From JAUXEH01 sp965602945 (GTDB lineage Bacteria; Acidobacteriota; Aminicenantia; Aminicenantales; Aminicenantaceae), in NCBI GenBank assembly GCA_965602945.1, contig CBFDBC010000104.1, positions 1-12,276 of the forward strand: a stretch of DNA of 12,276 nucleotides. Reading direction: 5' to 3'. How positions within the stretch are numbered: position 1 is the stretch's first letter; each line of letters opens with the position of its first letter. The position numbers and the translations under genes were made by a program. The notes beneath the pieces were generated by a model. The model worked only from the letters and a program-made list of their open reading frames with translations. It searched no databases and was not told the DNA's origin. Below are positions 6,324-12,276 of this stretch, piece after piece.

Positions 6324-7748
6324 ATGAACTGGATCCCGCTCAGCATCGTCTGCCTCTACATTCTGCTCCTTTTTGTGATCACCTGGTATTCACGCCGCCT
6401 CAGCCGGGGCGGGATGATCGGGTATCTGCTTGCGGGCCGCGGGCTGCCCTTCTGGGTGGTGGCCCCGCTGCTCACGGGGCTGGCGGTGGGGGGAGCCTCC
6501 ACCATCGGGGTCGCGGAGAGGGCTTACGGCTCCGGACTGTCGGCGGGCTGGTATAACGCGGCCTGGGCCCTGGGAGCTGTCCTGGTCGGTCTGGTGGCGG
6601 CGAGCCGTTACCGGCGTTTGGAAGTCAGCACACTTCCCGAGCTTTTCGAGAGGCATTACAACACCTCGGGGAGGGTCATCGGTGTCCTCGGGCAGCTGCT
6701 CCTTCAGATCGTCATCACGTCGCTCCAGTATGTGGCCGGGGGGGCGATCCTGTCTTCGCTTCTTCCCGATGTCTTCAGCTTCCAGACGGGCATGTTCGTC
6801 ACCGCCGTGGTATTTGTAGGGATCACCTTGATCGGCGGATTCTGGGCCGCGGGTCTGACCAATATCATTAATGTGATCTTGATCTATGCCGGTGTGATGC
6901 TGGGAGCGGTGCTGGCTCTCAGGGAGGTGGGGGGCTTGGGCGAGCTCGTCTCCAGGCTGCCCGCAGACAATCCCGGTCTCGATCTGGGAGGAGTAGGCTG
7001 GGGCTTGATCCTGGCCTGGTTCATGGTGATGTGCACCATGACATTCTCAGTACAGTCCGTGGTTCAGATCAGCTTCGCGGCCAAGAATGCGGCCGCGGCC
7101 CGGAAAGGCTTCATCCTGGGAGGGTTGATCATCCTACCGGTGGGTTTCATAAGCGCCGTCATAGGGCTGGCCGCGACCGTCCTCCACCCCAGCATCATTC
7201 CCACCGAAGCCCTGCCGCGCACGGTGCTGAGCCTGAGCCCGGTGATCGCAGGCCTAGTCCTGGCGGGCCTGTGGGCGGCCGATGTCTCAACCGCCTCCGC
7301 ACTCCTGGTGGGGAGCGCCACCCTGGTCGTGGGAGACCTGATCAAGAGGTTCGTCGCCCCTGAGCTCACGGAGAAGCAGGAAAGGACGGCGTCCCGGATC
7401 TCGGTCCTGGTCTTGAGTGTGTTTACCTACTTCCTGGCGGTTTCGGTGGGAGGGATACTGGAAACCATGCTCATCGGCCTGACGCTCACAACGGCTTACA
7501 CACTGGTCACTCTGATGACCCTGTTCTGGCCCCAGGTTTGCCGCCGCTCCCATGCGACCTGGACCCTGCTCATGGCGATGGCGGCCCTCGCCCTGTGGTT
7601 CGTCTTCCCACAGATCCGGGCACTCTTTCAAGGCATGAATCTGCCGCATCCCATATATTTCTGCTGGCTGGTGAGCCTTGTGACTTTTTTCCTGGTCGCA
7701 GTTTTCGACAGGAGGCCGATCAAGGAGCCGGCGGCCCAAAAAACTTGA
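6324..7748 (+). CDS. sodium:solute symporter (SSF family) permease
   Basis: The 474-residue, strongly hydrophobic protein has about 12 to 13 membrane segments, beginning at residues 3-22, as expected for the SSF family with the LeuT fold. The segment around residues 316-343 (GLWAADVSTASALL, then GDLIKR) matches the family's eighth-helix region with small Ser/Thr residues near the second sodium site. GLAVGGASTIG early in the protein fits the broken first core helix. It most likely imports a carboxylate or another small organic solute with sodium, probably the substrate of the surrounding enzymes. The start codon has only GGAAGA directly adjacent and an AGGAG 18 nt upstream, so translation may depend on coupling to the preceding gene. 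The stop codon falls within the -35 box of the promoter for the next genes. Confidence 0.92.
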   Translation: MNWIPLSIVCLYILLLFVITWYSRRLSRGGMIGYLLAGRGLPFWVVAPLLTGLAVGGASTIGVAERAYGSGLSAGWYNAAWALGAVLVGLVAASRYRRLEVSTLPELFERHYNTSGRVIGVLGQLLLQIVITSLQYVAGGAILSSLLPDVFSFQTGMFVTAVVFVGITLIGGFWAAGLTNIINVILIYAGVMLGAVLALREVGGLGELVSRLPADNPGLDLGGVGWGLILAWFMVMCTMTFSVQSVVQISFAAKNAAAARKGFILGGLIILPVGFISAVIGLAATVLHPSIIPTEALPRTVLSLSPVIAGLVLAGLWAADVSTASALLVGSATLVVGDLIKRFVAPELTEKQERTASRISVLVLSVFTYFLAVSVGGILETMLIGLTLTTAYTLVTLMTLFWPQVCRRSHATWTLLMAMAALALWFVFPQIRALFQGMNLPHPIYFCWLVSLVTFFLVAVFDRRPIKEPAAQKT

Positions 7749-7774
7749 TTGGGGAAGCGATTTAAAGATATGAT
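7745..7774 (+). promoter_or_regulatory. putative internal sigma70-type promoter for the hydratase-to-ligase genes
   Basis: TTGATT (7745-7750, four of six consensus bases) and TATGAT (7769-7774, five of six) are separated by 18 bp. The site overlaps the symporter stop codon and leads into a 90-bp gap, the only sizeable gap in the plus-strand run. The four downstream genes could therefore be transcribed separately as well as by read-through. No terminator is visible in this gap. Confidence 0.4.
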
Positions 7775-7838
7775 GAGAAACAAAGCAGCGGTAATTTTCA
7801 CACCGGATATTCTTGAGTATTCGGGAAGGAGATGACAT

Positions 7839-8585
7839 TTGAGTGTTACAAAAGAAAAGCGGGACGGGATCCTGTATGTCGACTTCAACGCCCCCCCTGT
7901 AAACATCCTCGATTCCGGGCTGATACGGGAAATCATAGAGATCCTGGCCGGCGAAACAGATACCCATGTAGTCGCATTGAAGGGGAGCGGAAAGCTCTTC
8001 TGTGCAGGACTGGATGTGAAGGACCATCTCCCTGAAAAAGTCGACGAGATGATCCAGTTGTTCTCTGACCTCATCCTGAAGCTTGTAGAATTTCCGGGGA
8101 TCGTGGCATCCATCGTCCAGGGCGGTGCATTGGGCGGAGGATGTGAGGTGGCCTTCTGCTCCGATCTGCTGCTGGCCGCTAAGGGAATTGAATTTTCCCA
8201 GCCGGAGATCAAGATCGGGGTCTTCCCCCCTGCCGCCTGTGCGCTGTATCCTCTGCTTTTTCCCTCGAAGGCCGTCAATCACATGATGTATTCCGGACAG
8301 GGCGTGCAGGCCGAGGTGCTGGAAAACCTGGGGATCGTGAACAAGACGTTCGACGGTGACACACTGTTCGAGGATTCCCACGAGTTTCTCAAGAAGTACA
8401 CACGGTTGAGCCTCGCGGCGCTCAGGTGCACGAAAAAGGCCTCGCAGGTGCCCATTTCCCACATGAAGGAAAGCCTCGCTGAGGTCAACAGGATCTATCT
8501 TGAGGAACTGATGAGAACGGAAGATGCTTTGGAAGGGCTGAATTCTTTCCTGGAAAAGAGAAGGCCCGTCTGGAAAAACAAATAG
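7839..8585 (+). CDS. enoyl-CoA hydratase/isomerase family protein, resembling cyclohexa-1,5-dienecarbonyl-CoA hydratase
   Basis: This 248-residue crotonase-fold protein carries the oxyanion-hole segments FCAGLD (54-59) and GGALGGG (95-101). The two acidic positions used by hydratases are Glu103 (GGGCEV) and Glu123 (QPEIKIGVFPP). The stretch GLDVKDHLPEKVDEMI (57-72) and the PEIKIGVFPP block resemble the dienoyl-CoA hydratase (Dch) of anaerobic benzoyl-CoA degradation more than ordinary beta-oxidation hydratases. Dch adds water to the cyclic diene made by benzoyl-CoA reductase. The start is TTG at 7839-7841: AAGGAGA (7826-7832) lies 6 nt upstream and the N-terminal SVTKEKRDGILYV fits the family. 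The ATG at 7832 is in another frame. The next gene encodes a dehydrogenase that would suit the hydrated product. The exact substrate is unproven. Confidence 0.85.
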   Translation: MSVTKEKRDGILYVDFNAPPVNILDSGLIREIIEILAGETDTHVVALKGSGKLFCAGLDVKDHLPEKVDEMIQLFSDLILKLVEFPGIVASIVQGGALGGGCEVAFCSDLLLAAKGIEFSQPEIKIGVFPPAACALYPLLFPSKAVNHMMYSGQGVQAEVLENLGIVNKTFDGDTLFEDSHEFLKKYTRLSLAALRCTKKASQVPISHMKESLAEVNRIYLEELMRTEDALEGLNSFLEKRRPVWKNK

Positions 8586-8593
8586 GAGACAAA

Positions 8594-9616
8594 ATGAAAG
8601 CAGCACTTTTTTATGGACCCAACCAGCCCTTGAAGCTCGAGGATGTGGAGGTTCCCTCTCCGGGTAGAAGAGAAGTCCTGGTCAAGGTCTGCGCCTGTGG
8701 GGTATGCCACACCGACCTGCATTATCTGGACCACGGCGTCCCGACTTTCAAGAAGCCTCCGGTCATACTGGGGCACGAGGTTTCGGGCACCATCGAGGAG
8801 CTGGGAGAAGGTGAAACCCGGTTCGAAAAAGGGGACAGGGTGTTGGTCCCGCCTGTCTTTACGTGCGGCGAGTGTGAGATGTGCCGGACCGGGAGAGAAA
8901 ACGTCTGTGTCAACATGATTATGCTCGGGAATAACATAAACGGCGCCTATGCCGAATATGTGGTCGCTCCGGCAAAAGACGTCATCCCCATGCCCGATGC
9001 AATAGACCTGGAGAATGGGAGCATCATCTCGGACGCGGTCTCGACTCCCTTCCATGCCCTCCTGAACAGGGGTAAGGTCAAACCCGGAGACAAGGTCGTC
9101 ATATTCGGATGCGGAGGACTGGGAATCAATGCGGTCCAGATCGCCAAGGCGCTCGGTGCGTTCACCATCGGCGTGGACAAGGTGGAGAAGAAGCTGGAAT
9201 ACGCCAAGGCGTTCGGCGCCGACGAGGTTCTGACCCCCAGCGACGACATCGCCAAGAAGATCAGGAAGCTGACCGGGGGCGGCGCCCATCTGTCCGTCGA
9301 TGCGGTCGGCAGCCCTGCGATCATGCAGACCGCCTTCTCGTCACTGAGAACGGGAGGCAAGCTTCTGATCATGGGCTTTTCCCACGAGAACGTGTCGTTC
9401 AACGCCGGCAGGATCATGTTCCGGGAGATGGAAGTGGCGGGTACCCTCGGCTGCCCTCCCTACCTCTATCCGAGGCTCCTGGATCTCGTGGCCATGGGAA
9501 AGATCAAGGTCAACGAGCTGGTCACCCACAAGTTCCCCCTGGATCAGATCAACGATGCCTTCGCCCTCTTGAGGGCGGGCGAAGAATCGCTGATCCGGGC
9601 CATCGTCACGATGTGA
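8594..9616 (+). CDS. zinc-dependent medium-chain alcohol dehydrogenase, possibly 6-hydroxycyclohexenecarbonyl-CoA dehydrogenase-like
   Basis: The 340-residue protein has an N-terminal GroES-like catalytic domain and a Rossmann domain. Catalytic-zinc residues are Cys38 (CGVCHTDLH), His61 and Glu62 (GHE). The fourth position is Asp147 in ISDAVSTPFHAL, where many family members have Cys. The structural zinc site is complete (Cys91, 94, 97 and 105). GCGGLG (172-177) and Asp195 after the second strand favour NAD over NADP. LGNNINGAYAEYV (111-123) resembles the GND-type region of 6-hydroxycyclohex-1-ene-1-carbonyl-CoA dehydrogenase (Had), which acts just after Dch in benzoyl-CoA breakdown. That fits the upstream gene but is not decisive. 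The ATG is 8 nt after the previous stop and follows AGGAGA at 8584-8589. Confidence 0.9.
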   Translation: MKAALFYGPNQPLKLEDVEVPSPGRREVLVKVCACGVCHTDLHYLDHGVPTFKKPPVILGHEVSGTIEELGEGETRFEKGDRVLVPPVFTCGECEMCRTGRENVCVNMIMLGNNINGAYAEYVVAPAKDVIPMPDAIDLENGSIISDAVSTPFHALLNRGKVKPGDKVVIFGCGGLGINAVQIAKALGAFTIGVDKVEKKLEYAKAFGADEVLTPSDDIAKKIRKLTGGGAHLSVDAVGSPAIMQTAFSSLRTGGKLLIMGFSHENVSFNAGRIMFREMEVAGTLGCPPYLYPRLLDLVAMGKIKVNELVTHKFPLDQINDAFALLRAGEESLIRAIVTM

Positions 9617-9626
9617 GGAATCATAT

Positions 9627-10451
9627 TTGTCGTTGAAGATCATCGACTTCCACGTCCATATCGGCCTCAAGGAACACTGGCACGATTGGGTTCATGCTTA
9701 CCAGAAATCGGCCCGCTCTGAGCTCTATGAACGGTACGACGAGCTGACTGATCCCGATAAATTCGCCCTCCATCTCGAAAACCACGCCATCGCCAGGGCC
9801 GTGATCCTGCCCGAGATCAGCCCGCTCACGACCGGCGTGGTCCCCAACGAGTACGTCCTCGAATTCTGCGAAGGAAGAGACGTCTTCATCCCCTTCTGCA
9901 CCGTCAACCCCGCCCTGGTCTCCAAGCCGGGCCGGGAATTCAAGAAACTTGTCCGCATGGGGGCCAGGGGACTCAAGCTCTATCCCTCCTACAACCATTT
10001 CTACCCCAACGAGCGCAGGCTGTATCCTCTCTATGCCCTGGCCCAGGAGCAGGGGCTGCCGGTTCTTTTCCACACCGGGTCTTCCATTTTCCGGGGATCG
10101 AAGATCAAATACGCCGATCCCCTCCATCTGGACGACGTGGCATCGGATTTCCCTGAGCTAACCCTGCTCATGGCTCACGGCGGCCGGGGCCTCTGGTATG
10201 ATCAGGCATTTTTCCTCTCCCGGCTGCATCCCAATCTCTATCTCGAGATATCCGGGCTGCCTCCCCGGAATCTCCTGAAGTATTTTCCGGATCTGGAAAA
10301 AAACATCGATAAGATCGTATACGGATCGGACTGGCCGGGGATCCAGACGATCTCCTCCAATATCGAGCCCATTCGAAAGCTCCCTTTGAGCCAGGAATCG
10401 ATTACCAAGATCCTCTACGGAAACGCCGCCCGCATACTGGGGCTGGCCTAA
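9627..10451 (+). CDS. amidohydrolase-2 family metal-dependent hydrolase or decarboxylase
   Basis: The 274-residue TIM-barrel protein has the N-terminal metal motif DFHVH (7-11, His9 and His11), His149 (LFHTG), His184 (MAHGG) and Asp235 (YGSDWPG). This layout matches the amidohydrolase-2 group, which includes aminocarboxymuconate-semialdehyde decarboxylase and resorcylate decarboxylases. Most known members remove CO2 from ring or unsaturated acids without a redox change; some are hydrolases or lactonases. At 274 residues it is somewhat short for the decarboxylases. The start is TTG at 9627, with GAGGAA (9615-9620) placed 6 nt upstream and overlapping the stop of the dehydrogenase gene. A second TTG six bases later is less well spaced. 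The tight position between two CoA-pathway genes suggests a role on the same substrate or product. Confidence 0.85.
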   Translation: MSLKIIDFHVHIGLKEHWHDWVHAYQKSARSELYERYDELTDPDKFALHLENHAIARAVILPEISPLTTGVVPNEYVLEFCEGRDVFIPFCTVNPALVSKPGREFKKLVRMGARGLKLYPSYNHFYPNERRLYPLYALAQEQGLPVLFHTGSSIFRGSKIKYADPLHLDDVASDFPELTLLMAHGGRGLWYDQAFFLSRLHPNLYLEISGLPPRNLLKYFPDLEKNIDKIVYGSDWPGIQTISSNIEPIRKLPLSQESITKILYGNAARILGLA

Positions 10452-10452
10452 A

Positions 10453-12015
10453 ATGCTTTACGACATCCTTCTGAAAACGAGTCGAGCACACCCGGAAAAA
10501 CCGGCGGTTATCTGTGGCGATGTCCGGTACGATTATGCGCATTTTATAGACAGGGTGGACAGGCTGGCCTCGGCTCTGGGGTCGCTCGGAGTTGAGAAAG
10601 GCGACAGGGTCGCCATCCTCCACAGGAACTGCCACCGGTATTTGGAGACCTACTTTGCCGCGGCCCGGATAAGGGCCGTCCTGGTGCCCATGAACATCAG
10701 GCTGAGTTCCAGAAATTTTACTCACATCCTGAATAACAGCGGAGCGAAAATCCTCATCGCGCAGCCCTCGCTCCTGCCGCCCCGGTCAACCAGGGATCCT
10801 CTTCCCCCCATCCTCAAAACCCTGATCTTCACCGAACCGGGGGAGACTGCGGGGCTCTCACAAGACCGTCTGGATTATGAGTCGCTGATCCAGGCTGCGG
10901 ATCTTACCGTACAATTGGGCGCTGCCTGCAAAGACAGGGACATTGCCCAGGTCTATTACACGAGCGGCACGACAGGCCGGCCCAAGGGAGTGATCCTCAC
11001 GCACGGGAACAACCGGGAGCATGCGGCCCGGTCCATCGAGGAACTCGGTCTTTTGTCCAGCGATCGCTGGCTGCATGTCTCGCCCATGTTTCATCTGGCC
11101 GATGCGTGGGCCGTCTGGGCCATCACCATGGCGGCGGGTATCCATGTGCTGATACCCGGCTTCGAACCCGGGCCGGTACTGGGGGCGATCGCAGAGCATC
11201 GTGTCACCCTGAGCAACTTCATTCCCACCATGCTCAATGTCCTGGTCAATTTTCCCGGTGCGGAGGAGGCCGATTTTTCTTCCCTCCGGCTTGTCCTCAG
11301 CGGCGGAGCGCCGATCGCCGGGGAAGTCGTCAGGAGGGTGATCGAGACCTGCGGCTGTGACTACGTGCAGACCTACGGGATGACTGAGACCGCCCCCTTC
11401 CTGACCATGTCCCTGCTCAAGGAGGAGATGCGCACACTGCCGTTCGAGGAAAGGCTCGCATTCCTGGTGACCACCGGCCGGCCCTTCAAGGGTGTCCAGC
11501 TCAAGGTGGTGAAGGATGACGGCTCGGAAGTCGTTCCCGACGGGAAGGATGTGGGAGAGATCATCGTAAAAAGCGAGACAGTTACACCCGGCTACTGGCG
11601 CATGCCGGAAGAGACCTCGCAGCGCATCGTGGACGGCTGGCTGTTTACTAGGGATCTGGCCCGGGTCGATAGCGAGGGGTATGTGACGATCGTGGACCGC
11701 AAAGACGACGTCGTCATCACCGGCGGCGAAAACGTCTATACCGTCGAGGTCGAGGATGTCCTCTACGCTTTTCCCGGTATCCTGGAGGCGGCTGTCATCG
11801 GGCTGTTGGACAGCATCTGGGGCGAAAGTGTCACCGCCGTGATCGTGGCCGGGGAGGGCGAGGCGTTTGAAGACGAGGAAGTGATCCGCTTCTGCAGGCA
11901 GCGCCTGGCGCCTTTCAAGGTCCCCAAAAGAGTCATCCGGACCGACTCCCTACCGAAGACCGGCTCGGCCAAGGTCAGCAAATTCCTTCTGCGTGATAAG
12001 TTCGGGCGGGGTTGA
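10453..12015 (+). CDS. AMP-forming acyl-CoA ligase
   Basis: The 520-residue protein belongs to the ANL adenylating superfamily and would convert a carboxylic acid, ATP and CoA to acyl-CoA, AMP and PPi. The phosphate loop is YTSGTTGRPKG (169-179), the adenine-binding motif YGMTE (308-312), the hinge region VDRKDDVVITGGENVY (415-430), and the C-terminal catalytic lysine Lys507 lies in PKTGSAKVSK. The normally conserved TGD is TRD (399-401): the ribose-binding Asp401 is kept but the Gly is Arg. It starts one base after the preceding stop and has no clear ribosome binding site, so it is probably translated by coupling. It is the best candidate for first activation of the imported acid. Sequence alone does not tell whether that acid is aromatic, alicyclic or a fatty acid. 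Confidence 0.92.
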   Translation: MLYDILLKTSRAHPEKPAVICGDVRYDYAHFIDRVDRLASALGSLGVEKGDRVAILHRNCHRYLETYFAAARIRAVLVPMNIRLSSRNFTHILNNSGAKILIAQPSLLPPRSTRDPLPPILKTLIFTEPGETAGLSQDRLDYESLIQAADLTVQLGAACKDRDIAQVYYTSGTTGRPKGVILTHGNNREHAARSIEELGLLSSDRWLHVSPMFHLADAWAVWAITMAAGIHVLIPGFEPGPVLGAIAEHRVTLSNFIPTMLNVLVNFPGAEEADFSSLRLVLSGGAPIAGEVVRRVIETCGCDYVQTYGMTETAPFLTMSLLKEEMRTLPFEERLAFLVTTGRPFKGVQLKVVKDDGSEVVPDGKDVGEIIVKSETVTPGYWRMPEETSQRIVDGWLFTRDLARVDSEGYVTIVDRKDDVVITGGENVYTVEVEDVLYAFPGILEAAVIGLLDSIWGESVTAVIVAGEGEAFEDEEVIRFCRQRLAPFKVPKRVIRTDSLPKTGSAKVSKFLLRDKFGRG

Positions 12016-12019
12016 GCTC

Positions 12020-12276
12020 TCAGGATCGTCTTTTTTCCTGCAAAGCTTTCAGGATTTTTTCGGGCGTGATGGGAAGCTCCCTGACCCAGACTCCTGTTGC
12101 CTGGGCGATCGCGTGGGCCACGGCGGCCAGGACGGGCAGTGTCGCCCCTTCTCCTACCTCCTTGGCCCCATAGGGTCCTTCCGGTTCGTAGGAGTCGACG
12201 ATCCCCGAGAAGATATCCGGTGCATCCTTGATCGTCATGATCAGATAGTCGTGGAGGTTGGGATTGAGGACGTTCC
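12020..12276 (-). CDS. xanthine dehydrogenase family molybdenum hydroxylase, large-subunit C-terminus (truncated by the window)
   Basis: Only the last 84 codons lie in the window; the gene continues past 12276. The frame reads NPNLHDYLI, then EPEGPYGAKEVGEG, then AHAIAQATG and ELPITPEKIL. These are the typical closing segments of molybdopterin-binding subunits of the xanthine dehydrogenase/CO dehydrogenase/4-hydroxybenzoyl-CoA reductase family. The Glu in KEVGEG corresponds to the family's catalytic base next to the molybdenum. Such enzymes hydroxylate N-heterocycles or aldehydes, or reductively dehydroxylate 4-hydroxybenzoyl-CoA. The gene is convergent with the ligase gene, with four bases between the stops. 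Its FAD and Fe-S subunits would be outside the window. The first base of the gene cannot be given. Confidence 0.9.
   Translation of the reverse strand, partial: NVLNPNLHDYLIMTIKDAPDIFSGIVDSYEPEGPYGAKEVGEGATLPVLAAVAHAIAQATGVWVRELPITPEKILKALQEKRRS
12036..12060 (+). terminator. Rho-independent terminator of the plus-strand operon
   Basis: TCCTG (12036-12040) pairs with CAGGA (12050-12054). Part of the intervening loop can pair further, and six T follow at 12055-12060. The hairpin begins about 20 nt after the ligase stop. It lies inside the 3' coding end of the convergent molybdenum hydroxylase gene. On the minus strand the hairpin is followed by A, so it works in one direction only. Confidence 0.6.

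Noticed and set aside
7712..7743. GGCCG/CGGCC hairpin as a symporter terminator
   Set aside because: It lies within the coding region and is followed by A residues rather than T on the plus strand, and on the minus strand its T run precedes the stem.
7287..8606. 439-codon minus-strand frame across the symporter end and the hydratase
   Set aside because: It runs antisense to two well-supported genes and crosses their promoter gap. The translation shows no recognisable domain.
1..12276. CRISPR arrays, insertion sequences or long repeats
   Set aside because: No regularly spaced repeats, transposase-like frame or terminal inverted repeats were seen on reading.

Overview
The window reads as a catabolic gene cluster from an anaerobic bacterium. 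The clues are an oxygen-sensitive 2-hydroxyacyl-CoA dehydratase/benzoyl-CoA reductase-type Fe-S enzyme with its ATP-driven activator, an ADP-forming acyl-CoA synthetase, and a benzoyl-CoA-pathway-like hydratase and dehydrogenase. The DNA is GC-rich, with AGGAGG ribosome binding sites, overlapping genes and two TTG starts. A sulfate-reducing or syntrophic Desulfobacterota-type host is my best guess, but no marker gene proves it.

Layout. At the left edge is the 3' half of a tRNA-Arg(ACG) gene on the minus strand. It has no 5' half and abuts the stop codon of a minus-strand ornithine cyclodeaminase/mu-crystallin family gene (70-1056). A 162-bp divergent region with a good sigma70-type promoter (1141-1169) follows. 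From it a plus-strand run begins: a ketopantoate-reductase-family protein (1219-2184), a BcrB/HgdB-like Fe-S subunit (2181-3425), its BcrA/HgdC-like activator ATPase (3449-4234), an ADP-forming acyl-CoA synthetase (4227-6302) and a sodium:solute symporter (6324-7748). A second promoter-like sequence at 7745-7774 precedes the next four genes: a dienoyl-CoA-hydratase-like crotonase (7839-8585), a zinc alcohol dehydrogenase (8594-9616), an amidohydrolase-2 family protein (9627-10451) and an AMP-forming acyl-CoA ligase (10453-12015). A hairpin terminator (12036-12060) closes the unit. It lies inside the 3' end of a convergent, truncated molybdenum hydroxylase large subunit (12020-12276, minus).

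How the genes may work together (inference): the symporter imports a carboxylic acid; the AMP-forming ligase makes the CoA thioester; the Fe-S reductase, driven by ATP hydrolysis in the activator, reduces a ring or removes a hydroxyl; the hydratase and NAD-dependent dehydrogenase hydrate and oxidise the product; the ADP-forming synthetase may recover ATP from a later CoA thioester. The amidohydrolase looks like a non-oxidative decarboxylase, and the molybdenum hydroxylase could dehydroxylate or hydroxylate the ring. The substrate cannot be read from the sequence. The notable points are a single reductase subunit paired with one activator, benzoyl-CoA-pathway-like hydratase and dehydrogenase genes without a visible ring hydrolase, and a tRNA fragment suggesting that the cluster lies in a genomic island.
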